From the NCBI GenBank assembly GCA_900540995.1, contig UQHO01000038.1, forward strand, positions 1 through 20,814: a stretch of 20,814 nt of DNA, written 5' to 3'. Positions 1 to 7,447 of the stretch are shown piece after piece. The notes below the pieces were generated by a model. The model did not search any database and was not told where the DNA came from. It saw only the letters and a program-made list of their open reading frames with translations. Within the stretch, counting starts at the first letter, position 1, and each line of letters begins with the position of its first letter. This DNA comes from an uncultured Collinsella sp. (lineage in GTDB: Bacteria > Actinomycetota > Coriobacteriia > Coriobacteriales > Coriobacteriaceae). The position numbers and the translations under genes are program-made.

Positions 1-292
1 ACTGCGGGAACGGCCTATCCGCTCAATGTGTTCGGCTGAGATCGGAAATCAACCTATTTGTTTAAACGTCTAAGTTTGTTACAAATTGATTACATTGCTG
101 GTTTACAGCTCATTGCCTGATAAAACGTGATTTGCCGATTGTTTCCAAAGACATATACAGGCGCACTGTTCGTTAAAACCGCTTTTAGGTGGATCCCAAT
201 GCGCCTGCGTGCCGCCATTTTGTTTAAACAGACATGACTTGACTAACCGAAGCAAATATGTTTAGAACTCTAGCCCATGCAGTCATTGGATG
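1..292. other. Gene-free AT-rich stretch with an inverted repeat
   Basis: I see no convincing coding region here. The stretch is clearly richer in A+T than the rest of the window. It holds a perfect 8-nt inverted repeat, CAGGCGCA at 158-165 and TGCGCCTG at 200-207. Inside it is a smaller TAAAA-ccgc-TTTTA hairpin. The 11-mer TTTGTTTAAAC occurs twice in direct orientation, at 57-67 and 219-229. The composition suits a promoter or regulatory region for a gene lying left of the window, but no promoter can be fixed. It also lies downstream of hypA on the minus strand, and no U-tract terminator for hypA is evident. Confidence 0.5.
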
Positions 293-721
293 TTAGGCGA
301 TGTGGAGTGGGTTGGCGGCGTCGACGGCATCGGGTGCGTCGGAGAGGCCGTCAGGAGCAGCGTCTGCCGGGTCCTCGTCGGGAGTCTCGATCTGTTTGAT
401 CATTACCTCTTGGCCCTGCAGCAAATAGGTCTCGCCGCTACCGCAATGGGGACAGGTCTTGCCGTGCTCGACCGTCGCGTAGTCGCAGCCGCACGCCTCG
501 CAATGTGTCACGGCCTCGACGGGCTCCACGATAAGCTCCGCGCCCTGCGCGATAGGCTTTTTATCTGCTGCCCAGCGCCAAGCGTCGAGCAGCAAGTCGG
601 GAACGACGCCCGAGACCTCGCCCAGTAGCAACGTCACGCTCGAAACGCGACGCACGCCATGAGCGCGCGCCACATTCTCGACATCGCGAATGATGTGGTA
701 AACGATTCCCAATTCATGCAA
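293..721 (-). CDS. hypA: Hydrogenase/urease nickel-insertion protein HypA, TTG start
   Basis: HypA is a small nickel metallochaperone that works with HypB to load nickel into [NiFe]-hydrogenase precursors in the cytoplasm. The 142-residue product opens with Met-His-Glu-Leu, the conserved nickel-binding amino terminus (His2, Glu3). It carries the structural zinc site as two CxxC pairs, Cys74/Cys77 and Cys90/Cys93. The start codon is TTG: only this start places His at position 2, and an AAAGG ribosome site lies 9 nt upstream. Residues from about 113 form an acidic Asp/Ala/Pro-rich tail, making the protein roughly 25 residues longer than usual HypA. No hypB is adjacent, and at least 290 bp downstream are gene-free, so the partner genes must lie elsewhere. 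Family assignment is firm; the target hydrogenase is unknown. Confidence 0.93.
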   Translation of the reverse strand: MHELGIVYHIIRDVENVARAHGVRRVSSVTLLLGEVSGVVPDLLLDAWRWAADKKPIAQGAELIVEPVEAVTHCEACGCDYATVEHGKTCPHCGSGETYLLQGQEVMIKQIETPDEDPADAAPDGLSDAPDAVDAANPLHIA

Positions 722-865
722 GGTAGAAACCTTTCAACAACGGTTGATGCGATGTCAGCCAAACGTCAGCGAGCGGCGATCCAGGTGCCCCAGGTTGCCC
801 CGAAACAAGGCGTCCGCTGGGCTTTTGCCCGCGGCGCCGAAGTTGAGGGGCAAGATGGGGTGCTT

Positions 866-916
866 GGGCGCCGCGCAGCGTCGGCAGTGCCGCCGTTCGT
901 TAGAACGGCGGAACCT
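866..916 (-). repeat. 51-nt 3'-end repeat with hairpin, copy A
   Basis: This block matches 15499-15549 at 44 of 51 positions without gaps. Its core is a perfect hairpin, CCGCCGTTC at 890-898 and GAACGGCGG at 903-911, with loop gtta. It begins 2 nt after the stop codon of the oxidoreductase gene on the minus strand. The second copy overlaps the stop codon of hspR in the same orientation. The hairpin may help end transcription or protect the 3' end, but no U-tract follows it, so it is not a standard intrinsic terminator. The rest of the 722-918 gap has no gene and presumably holds the hypA leader. Confidence 0.7.
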
Positions 917-918
917 CA

Positions 919-3696
919 TTACTTGCGACCGAACTTAATCTTGATGGCGCGCTTCAAAGCGTACTTGCCGAGGCTCGGGAGCTTTTGCTCGTATTTGACC
1001 ATCGTTGAGCACTCGGGGCGGTCGCGATCCAGATGGATGGCGTCAAACGCGCACTTGGTGGTGCACAGGCCACAGCCGATGCACTTGTTGGGGTCGACGA
1101 TCGAGGCGCCGCAGCCCAGGCAGCGGGCGGTCTCGGCACGCACCTGCTCTTCGGTAAAGGTCTCGACGTACTCGCTAAACGGCGCGGCCTTCTCGCGCTC
1201 GCGGTCCACGTGGGCAACCTCGCGGCTCGCGTTGTCGTAGCTCTCGAGCACAACGTCGTCGCGGTCGAGCGCGGTGTAGCGGCGCTGATTGCGGCCGATG
1301 GTGAGCGTGGAGCCCGGCTGCACAAAGCGATGGATGGACACCGCGGCCTCGTGGCCGGCGGCGATAGCGTCGATGGCAAAGCTGGGGCCGGTGTAGACGT
1401 CGCCGCCCACAAAGATGTCTGGCTCGGCGGTCTGGTAGGTCTGGGGATCGGCAAGGGCACCCTGGCCGCGGCCGAGCTCCACCTTGGAGCCAGCTAGCAG
1501 GTCGCCCCACACAATGGACTGGCCAATCGACATGACGACACGGTCGGCATCGACACGGCGCAGATCGTTCTCGTCGTACTCGGGCGCAAAACGGCCCTCG
1601 TCGTCAAAGACACGCGTGCAGCGCTTGAAGGTGATACCGCACACACGACCGGCCTCGTCCAGGTGAATCTCCTTGGGGCCCCAGCCGCAGCTGATGTGAG
1701 CGCCGTCCTCAACGGCCTCGCGACGTTCCTCCTCGCTGGCGGGCATCTGGACCTCGCTCTCCAGGCAGAACATCTCAACGTGCTCAGAGCCCAAACGGCA
1801 GGCGTTGCGGGCAACGTCGATGGCCACGTTGCCGCCGCCCACCACAATGGTGCGGCCGGACAGGGTATCGATCTTGCCGCTGTTAACCTCGCGAAGGAAG
1901 TCGACGGCCACGGTCACGTCCTCGGCATCCTCGCCCGGAATACCGGCAAGGCGGCCGCCCTGGCAGCCGATGGCAACGTAGAAGGCCTTAAAGCCCTGCT
2001 CGCGCAGCTCATCGAGCGTCACGTCACGGCCGACCTCCACGCCATAGCGGAACTCGGCGCCCATCAGGCGAATGATCTCGACCTCAGCCTCGATAACGTC
2101 CTTTTCCAGCTTAAAGCTGGGAATGCCATAGGTGAGCATGCCGCCCGGGCGCTCGTTCTTCTCGAACACGACGGGCTTGTAGCCCTTCTCGGCAAGATAG
2201 AAAGCACAGGACAGGCCAGCCGGGCCGGCACCGATGATGGCAATCTTCTGATCGAAGCCGCCGGCGCGCGTCGGCGTCACCACGGACGGGACATAGCGGG
2301 TCGCGGCATCCAGATCGCGCTGGGCGATAAACTTCTTGACCTCGTCGATAGCCACGGCGGCGTCCACACGGCCGCGGGTGCAGGCATCCTCACAGCGGCG
2401 GTTGCACACGCGGCCGCAGATAGCGGGCAGCGGGTTCTCGCGCTTGATGAGCGCCAGCGCCTCGTCATAGCGGCCCTGCGCCGCAAGCTTTAAGTAGCCC
2501 TGAACGGCAACATGCGCAGGGCAGGCCGTCTTGCAGGGAGCGGTGCCGGACTCATGCGTCTCGATGCGGTTGTCGTTGCGGTAGTTGGGCGACCACTTGG
2601 TGTGGTCCCACTTGGTGGCATCGGGCAACTCCTGGCGCGGATACTCGGGCACCTGTCCGCCGGCCTTTTTGCTGCAGAGCTTCTGGCCTAGCTTGGCAGC
2701 GCCGGCCGGACACACCTCAACGCAGCGACCGCAGGCCACGCACTTGTCCTTCTCGACCTTGGCGACATAGGCCGAGCGCGACAGGTTGGGCGTGTTGAAC
2801 AGCTGCGAGGTGCGCAGGGCGTAGCACACGTTGACGTTGCAGTTGCAGATAGCGAAGATCTTGTTCTCGCCGTCAATGTTGGTGATCTGGTGCACAAAGC
2901 CGTTGTCCTCGGCCTGACGCAAGATGTCGTAAACCTCGTCGCGGGTCACGTAATGGCCACGATCGGTCTCGACCACGTAGTCGGCCATATCGCCCACGGC
3001 GATGCACCAATCGGCCGGGTCGTCGGCGCAGCCCTCACCCATCACGCGACGGCTCGCACGGCAGCTGCAGGTGCTGGCGGCATACTTACCCTCGTATTTG
3101 TCGAGCCAGTGCTCGATATGCTCGATCGGCACCGAGGTGCTCGCGGCGTCGATGGCCTTCTCGACCGGAATGACGTGCATGCCGATGCCGGCGCCTCCGG
3201 GCGGCACCATCGGCGTGGCCTTGGACAGCGGTCCCTTGGACGCCTGCTCAAAGAACTTGGCATAGACCGGGTGCTCCTCGAGCTGGCTCACGCGCATGTT
3301 GAGGAACTCGGCGGAACCCGGCACCAGCATGGGCAGCACCCACTGCTTGGCGCGCTCGGGGTTTTCCCAGTTGTACTCGAGCAGACCCGTGTAGCTCATG
3401 TCGTCGAGCATCTTCTCGATATCGGCTTCGGGCATGCCGGTGAGCTTGACCATCTCGGGCAGCGTATAGGGACGGCGCATCTTCATCTTGCAGAGCACTT
3501 CGGCCTGCTCGTCGGTTGCGGCCTCGGCAAACGACCAGTACTCGTAGCCCAGCAGCTCGTCGCGATGCAGCAGACGGTTGGTGCAGTGCTCGCACAGCTT
3601 GACGATTGCCTCGCGCGGATGCTCCGGCAGCGGCGGCACGAACTCCGAACCGATGTCGGGCTCGGTGTAGCTAATTCCCGGTCCGTTGAGAATCAT
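919..3696 (-). CDS. FAD/NAD(P)-dependent multi-[4Fe-4S] oxidoreductase (GltD-like)
   Basis: This 925-residue cytoplasmic flavoprotein resembles the small subunit of glutamate synthase fused to extra iron-sulfur modules. Residues 1-310 form an unusual domain with a helical segment and two cysteine groups (CSCR at 209-212 with Cys223 and Cys231; CNCNVNVC at 284-291). A ferredoxin motif follows (Cys319, 322, 325, 329), then the GltD-type cysteine region (about 388-440). The FAD Rossmann motif GAGPAG is at 489-494, the second dinucleotide motif VVGGGNVA at 618-625, and the FAD-closing GGD at 764-766. A last cluster motif is at Cys872/875/878/882. An in-frame ATG 22 codons upstream lacks a ribosome site, whereas the chosen ATG has GAAGGG in place. 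It is divergent from tetR across palindromic operators. It probably moves electrons between NAD(P)H and ferredoxin-like carriers; the real substrate is unknown. Confidence 0.88.
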   Translation of the reverse strand: MILNGPGISYTEPDIGSEFVPPLPEHPREAIVKLCEHCTNRLLHRDELLGYEYWSFAEAATDEQAEVLCKMKMRRPYTLPEMVKLTGMPEADIEKMLDDMSYTGLLEYNWENPERAKQWVLPMLVPGSAEFLNMRVSQLEEHPVYAKFFEQASKGPLSKATPMVPPGGAGIGMHVIPVEKAIDAASTSVPIEHIEHWLDKYEGKYAASTCSCRASRRVMGEGCADDPADWCIAVGDMADYVVETDRGHYVTRDEVYDILRQAEDNGFVHQITNIDGENKIFAICNCNVNVCYALRTSQLFNTPNLSRSAYVAKVEKDKCVACGRCVEVCPAGAAKLGQKLCSKKAGGQVPEYPRQELPDATKWDHTKWSPNYRNDNRIETHESGTAPCKTACPAHVAVQGYLKLAAQGRYDEALALIKRENPLPAICGRVCNRRCEDACTRGRVDAAVAIDEVKKFIAQRDLDAATRYVPSVVTPTRAGGFDQKIAIIGAGPAGLSCAFYLAEKGYKPVVFEKNERPGGMLTYGIPSFKLEKDVIEAEVEIIRLMGAEFRYGVEVGRDVTLDELREQGFKAFYVAIGCQGGRLAGIPGEDAEDVTVAVDFLREVNSGKIDTLSGRTIVVGGGNVAIDVARNACRLGSEHVEMFCLESEVQMPASEEERREAVEDGAHISCGWGPKEIHLDEAGRVCGITFKRCTRVFDDEGRFAPEYDENDLRRVDADRVVMSIGQSIVWGDLLAGSKVELGRGQGALADPQTYQTAEPDIFVGGDVYTGPSFAIDAIAAGHEAAVSIHRFVQPGSTLTIGRNQRRYTALDRDDVVLESYDNASREVAHVDREREKAAPFSEYVETFTEEQVRAETARCLGCGASIVDPNKCIGCGLCTTKCAFDAIHLDRDRPECSTMVKYEQKLPSLGKYALKRAIKIKFGRK

Positions 3697-3787
3697 GGTT
3701 GTCCCTTCTCTTGCCGCAGCACGACGAGGCCGCAGCGCCCCTCTTTTTTGCAGGCCAAGCATGCCCCATGCCGTTCACCCGCCATTG

Positions 3788-3802
3788 TTGACATTGTGTC
3801 AA
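3788..3802. promoter_or_regulatory. Palindromic operator 1 in the tetR/oxidoreductase divergent region
   Basis: TTGACA-ttg-TGTCAA is a perfect 6-3-6 palindrome. It has the same architecture and nearly the same half-sites as operator 2, 9 bp away. Two such sites in the only region between a TetR gene and a divergent gene make autoregulation and control of the oxidoreductase likely. TTGACA could also act as a -35 box, but I found no convincing matching -10. Confidence 0.65.
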
Positions 3803-3810
3803 AAATAGTA

Positions 3811-3825
3811 TTGACGAACCGTCAA
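3811..3825. promoter_or_regulatory. Palindromic operator 2 in the divergent region, with a distal half-site
   Basis: TTGACG-aac-CGTCAA is a second perfect 6-3-6 palindrome. The decamer CGAACCGTCA inside it recurs as CGAACGGTCA at 3846-3855, 31 bp closer to tetR, as a probable third, weaker half-site. The site centres are about three helical turns apart or fewer, as expected for cooperative repressor dimers. Binding by the adjacent TetR protein is inferred from position. Confidence 0.65.
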
Positions 3826-3883
3826 CAATATTCAAGACTGTTAGGCGAACGGTCAGGCAAAAGAGGATGAAAGGCAGCAAAAC

Positions 3884-4546
3884 ATGGGCGACAACACAGC
3901 AGATACCTCTGTGGTCGATGCCGTCCCCGCATCCGATAGCGCGGCAAAGCGTCTGACGGGCGACGAACGCCGTCGCGAGATCCTCGATGCCGTGCGCACC
4001 GTAAGCTCCGAGTTGGGCGTGTCCCACCTATCGGTATCGGCCGTGACCAAGCGAGCAGGCTGCACGCGTTCATTGTTCTACCACTACTTTGCCGATATGG
4101 ACGCCGCCGTCACCGCTGTTATGGACGAGGCGATCGACGGCTTTATCTCCGAGCTCGAGCAGTGGAATGCCGGCCGCACGGTTGGCGACATCGAGGGCGC
4201 GCTCGACACCGTCGCCCCGCTCTTTAAGCGCCTGGTCGCCAGCGGCCACGAACTGCCGAGCACCCTGACCTCCAGCAGCGGCGCGCTCTACGGCGGCTTT
4301 TTGCACAACGTGGTCCAGCGCGTGGCGCAGTATATCTGCGACACCACCGTGGTGGATTTTGTCGCCCATCATGAGCTACGCATCGACCATGTCTACGAGA
4401 CGTTCTACACCCTCATCATGGGGTTGTTGATGTATATCCGCACGCACCCCGATGTGCCCGACGAGACGGTCAAGGAAATCATCGCCTCGACACTCCACAT
4501 CGAGGGCTATACCGCCAAGTATCCGGAGCGTAAGCCCCAGAACTGA
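3884..4546 (+). CDS. TetR/AcrR-family transcriptional regulator
   Basis: The 220-residue protein has an N-terminal TetR helix-turn-helix at about residues 29-75, recognisable by the run SLFYHYF that ends the recognition helix region. An acidic, low-complexity leader of about 25 residues precedes it. The C-terminal ligand/dimer domain is diverged, so no effector can be predicted. AAAGG lies 9 nt before the ATG. The gene is divergent from the FAD oxidoreductase and is followed 63 bp later, on the same strand, by the polytopic membrane protein. Two palindromes in its upstream region are likely its operators. It most probably represses these neighbours until a small ligand binds. Family certain, regulon inferred. 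Confidence 0.92.
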   Translation: MGDNTADTSVVDAVPASDSAAKRLTGDERRREILDAVRTVSSELGVSHLSVSAVTKRAGCTRSLFYHYFADMDAAVTAVMDEAIDGFISELEQWNAGRTVGDIEGALDTVAPLFKRLVASGHELPSTLTSSSGALYGGFLHNVVQRVAQYICDTTVVDFVAHHELRIDHVYETFYTLIMGLLMYIRTHPDVPDETVKEIIASTLHIEGYTAKYPERKPQN

Positions 4547-4609
4547 CGACATTTGGCCAAACTGCCCGCGATCGGAAGAGGGGCCGCGGGCTTGTGAAAG
4601 GAGAGCAGC

Positions 4610-5617
4610 ATGCTGTTCGATGTTTGGGGTAGCGATACCCTTATCCACTGGGCCGGCTGGGCCATGGTCTTTATCGGCCTGATCGTGCTCAACGAGGTCG
4701 GCCGCCGCACTAAGCTGGGCGCCGCCATTATCTTTGGCGTGGCTCCGCTGGCCATGACCATCTACTGCGTCGCCATCGCCGTCGGCGTTTCGCAGGGTGC
4801 CGAGTGGGCGCTCACCAACCCCACCCATGTGTACCAGAACAGCTGGTTCCACTACGCCAAGGTCTACGCGGCGTTGGCCGGTTGCTGGGGCTTCATCGCC
4901 ATTAAGTATCAGTGGGGCAAGATCGGCAAGGCGCACTGGTTCCGCGCGTGGCCGTTTGTGATCGTCGCCATCAACATCATGATCGCCGTCGTGTCCGACT
5001 TCGAGAGCGCCTATCACTTCTTTGTCCTGGGCGAGTCCACCTGGGTCACCTCCGAAGGTGCTACGCAGTTGGCCGGCTGGAACAACGTGTTCAACGGCAT
5101 CGCCGGTATCATCAACATCTTCTGCATGACCGGTTGGTGGAGCGTCTACGCCTCCGAGGACAAGACCGACATGCTGTGGCCCGACATGACCTGGGTCTAC
5201 ATCATCGCCTACGACATCTGGAACTTCTGCTACACCTACAACTGCCTGCCCACCCACTCCTGGTTCTGCGGCTTTGCGCTGCTGCTGGCGCCCACCGTGG
5301 CGGCCTTCATCTGGAACAAGGGCGGCTGGATCCAGAACCGTGCCTTTACCCTGGCCATTTGGTGCATGTTTGCCCAGGTGTTCCCCTACTTCCAGGAGGA
5401 GTCCATCTTTGTGACGCACTCCACGCTCGACGCAGGCGCCGCCACCGCGGTTTCGGTTGTCGCACTGATCGCCAACATCGCCGCCATCATCTACATCGCC
5501 TACCGCGCCAAGAAGCTCGGCCGCAACCCCTACAAGCAGGATGTCTTTGAGGGCACCAGCGATTGGGAGAAGGCCACCGCTCGCCGCGCCAAGGTGGACT
5601 ACGCTCACGCCAAGTAG
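4610..5617 (+). CDS. Polytopic membrane protein, DUF5692-like
   Basis: This 335-residue protein has about nine hydrophobic segments, roughly at residues 12-30, 37-60, 84-100, 111-129, 160-178, 194-211, 217-235, 244-260 and 276-298. A basic, soluble C-terminal tail of about 37 residues follows. It is unusually rich in Trp and Tyr between and at the ends of the helices. I recognise it as resembling proteins annotated DUF5692, whose function is not known. A strong GAAAGGAG ribosome site precedes the ATG. The tetR stop is 63 bp upstream, so both are probably one transcript ending at the terminator after this gene. In the gap, GCCCGCG and CGCGGGC can pair as a small intercistronic hairpin. Transport or sensing at the cytoplasmic membrane is possible but not shown. 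Confidence 0.8.
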   Translation: MLFDVWGSDTLIHWAGWAMVFIGLIVLNEVGRRTKLGAAIIFGVAPLAMTIYCVAIAVGVSQGAEWALTNPTHVYQNSWFHYAKVYAALAGCWGFIAIKYQWGKIGKAHWFRAWPFVIVAINIMIAVVSDFESAYHFFVLGESTWVTSEGATQLAGWNNVFNGIAGIINIFCMTGWWSVYASEDKTDMLWPDMTWVYIIAYDIWNFCYTYNCLPTHSWFCGFALLLAPTVAAFIWNKGGWIQNRAFTLAIWCMFAQVFPYFQEESIFVTHSTLDAGAATAVSVVALIANIAAIIYIAYRAKKLGRNPYKQDVFEGTSDWEKATARRAKVDYAHAK

Positions 5618-5685
5618 CGTGTCGACCGTCATCGGCGCCTGGGGCTAGGCCTGCTTGCCAGGCGTTTTAACCCCATGCCTTGCAG

Positions 5686-5726
5686 AGCCCCCGGAAAGCG
5701 TTTCGTTTGCTTTCCGGGGGCTTTTT
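5686..5726 (+). terminator. Intrinsic terminator after the DUF5692-like gene
   Basis: A perfect 14-bp stem (AGCCCCCGGAAAGC at 5686-5699, its complement at 5709-5722) with a 9-nt loop runs straight into five T residues. It lies about 70 bp after the stop codon and separates the tetR transcript from the next gene. A smaller hairpin, GCCTG-cttg-CAGGC followed by TTTT, sits at about 5649-5667 and may be a first terminator. Confidence 0.93.
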
Positions 5727-5847
5727 GCTGTTGCACGCGTGTTCAGAGAATAACGTACCGATAAAATCAGTTTTCCCATCGCATGGCAGCTCTATATGGC
5801 CCCATTTTTGGGTACATTGTTGAGCCGATATCGAACTTGGGGGATGT

Positions 5848-7374
5848 ATGAGTGACAAGACATGCGGCCGTGAGGATGCGGCCCAAGATGCGCAGGCGTG
5901 TGCCGAGGCCTTGGAGAGCCTTGACCGAGTCGCGGTGGGAGACATCGCGCTTGACGAGGAGTTCGACGACACGCAGGACAATGCGCCGGGCGAGGAAGTC
6001 GAAGGCGCGATTGAGATCGATGAGGACGAAAACACTATCGAGCACGCCCAGGACGAAGCCCGCATCGAGGATGCCGAAGTTGAGGTCACCGACGAAGTCA
6101 GGGCCGAGGGGCAGTCGGAATCCGACACAAGCGAGGCGACCATGCTGCTCAGCGACCTGCCGGCCGATGATTCACTGACGCGTGAGCTCCCCGGCTTGGG
6201 TTCTGCGCCGGCTGTCGACGAGACCATCGCCATGGGCGATATCCCCCTGCCGTCCGTTCCCTCGGCACGCGAAGCCCAAGATCGCCATCGCAAGATGTCT
6301 CCCAAGCGTCGCAATTTGATGATTGCCGGCGTCGTGGCAATCGCGCTGGTCGCCGGTGGCGCAGGATATGCCGCGTGGAACGGATACCGGCAAGAGCAGG
6401 CCGCCACTGTTGCCGCAAATGCGCACACCATGATGTCGGTGCGAATCGGCGTACGCGCCGCGGGGCTCGACTGCTCGACCGGCTCTAAGATCCCCGTGCA
6501 GGTGAGCGGTCAGGATTCTGATGGCTCTTCTGTGAGCGAAACGCTCTACGTGGACGAGCATGGCCGCGGCATCAAGCTGCTGCCTGGCGACTATACGCTC
6601 TCCATCGCCGCCTCCCCCATCGCGGCCGACGGCACCATCTACGCCGTCCCGACAACCAAGGCCCAGGTTACGGTAAAGAATGACGGGCAGGACCTGCGCG
6701 AGCAAGCCAGCTTTAAGTTGAAGGTGCCCGCGTCCGATACGGTGACCGATGACCAGATTGACGCCGCTGCCAAGTATGCCGAAGAGGGCGGGGTGAGCTC
6801 CGCCGCGGTCGCCAAGGTGCTGCAGCAGGCAGCGACCACGCGCCGCGACGCCGCCGCCAGCGCCGTGAGCGCACGCGAGGCGCAGGCCGCCCGCGACGCC
6901 GACGCTCGGCATAAGGCAACCGACCTGTATCAGCTCGATATTCCCGTTGAGTGGTATGGTAAGGTCGCGACGTGGCAGAACGGCAATACGTTGTGCATTT
7001 ATCTGGCGGGCGATACCAATACGCCGCTCGTGACCCTTGTCGCCGTGCGCGACGGCGAGAGCTTTACGCCCGACGACGGCGATACGGTTTTGGGAACGGC
7101 CAGCCTGGGCAACGGCTATACCGTCTACGCGAGCGGCCCCGTCTATCCGTATGTGGTGGCGCAGACCATCAACGGGCGCACGCAGGACCCCGTATCCACC
7201 TACCCCATGGATCAGGCGATTGAGTTGGTCGAGCTCACGACCGGCAACCGCTACACCTACAGCCAGATCAAAAACGTGCTGGTCGGCAAGGACGGCAAGG
7301 CCGACGCCGCGATCAAGCTCGAGTGCGACTACCTCGCCCAGATTCTGCTGCCCAGCATCAAGGCTCAGGACTAG
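5848..7374 (+). CDS. Single-pass membrane protein of unknown function with acidic cytoplasmic tail
   Basis: I do not recognise this 508-residue protein. Residues 1-140 are very acidic (Asp/Glu-rich) and probably disordered. A basic patch (REAQDRHRKMSPKRR, 141-155) comes just before one transmembrane helix at about 156-178. By the positive-inside rule the acidic part is in the cytoplasm and residues 180-508 are outside. The outer part begins with a beta-rich stretch with GDYTLSIAA (247-255), then an Ala-rich probable coiled coil (305-355), then a domain at 360-508 rich in Tyr, Gly and Asp. GGGGG lies a few bases before the ATG. An overlapping ATG four bases earlier is out of frame. It is flanked by terminators and appears monocistronic, convergent with the ATPase gene. 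Confidence 0.85.
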   Translation: MSDKTCGREDAAQDAQACAEALESLDRVAVGDIALDEEFDDTQDNAPGEEVEGAIEIDEDENTIEHAQDEARIEDAEVEVTDEVRAEGQSESDTSEATMLLSDLPADDSLTRELPGLGSAPAVDETIAMGDIPLPSVPSAREAQDRHRKMSPKRRNLMIAGVVAIALVAGGAGYAAWNGYRQEQAATVAANAHTMMSVRIGVRAAGLDCSTGSKIPVQVSGQDSDGSSVSETLYVDEHGRGIKLLPGDYTLSIAASPIAADGTIYAVPTTKAQVTVKNDGQDLREQASFKLKVPASDTVTDDQIDAAAKYAEEGGVSSAAVAKVLQQAATTRRDAAASAVSAREAQAARDADARHKATDLYQLDIPVEWYGKVATWQNGNTLCIYLAGDTNTPLVTLVAVRDGESFTPDDGDTVLGTASLGNGYTVYASGPVYPYVVAQTINGRTQDPVSTYPMDQAIELVELTTGNRYTYSQIKNVLVGKDGKADAAIKLECDYLAQILLPSIKAQD

Positions 7375-7447
7375 CCTGGCGCAGCAAGGTGCTCCCCAAC
7401 CGTGATGAAGGAGCCAGGAGGTCCTGACCCCACAGGTCCATAGATGA

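Noticed and set aside
3697..3762. 22-residue N-terminal extension of the oxidoreductase from the upstream ATG
   Set aside because: No ribosome site precedes that ATG, the extension is Arg/Ala-rich like untranslated GC-rich DNA, and the internal ATG has a good GAAGGG site.
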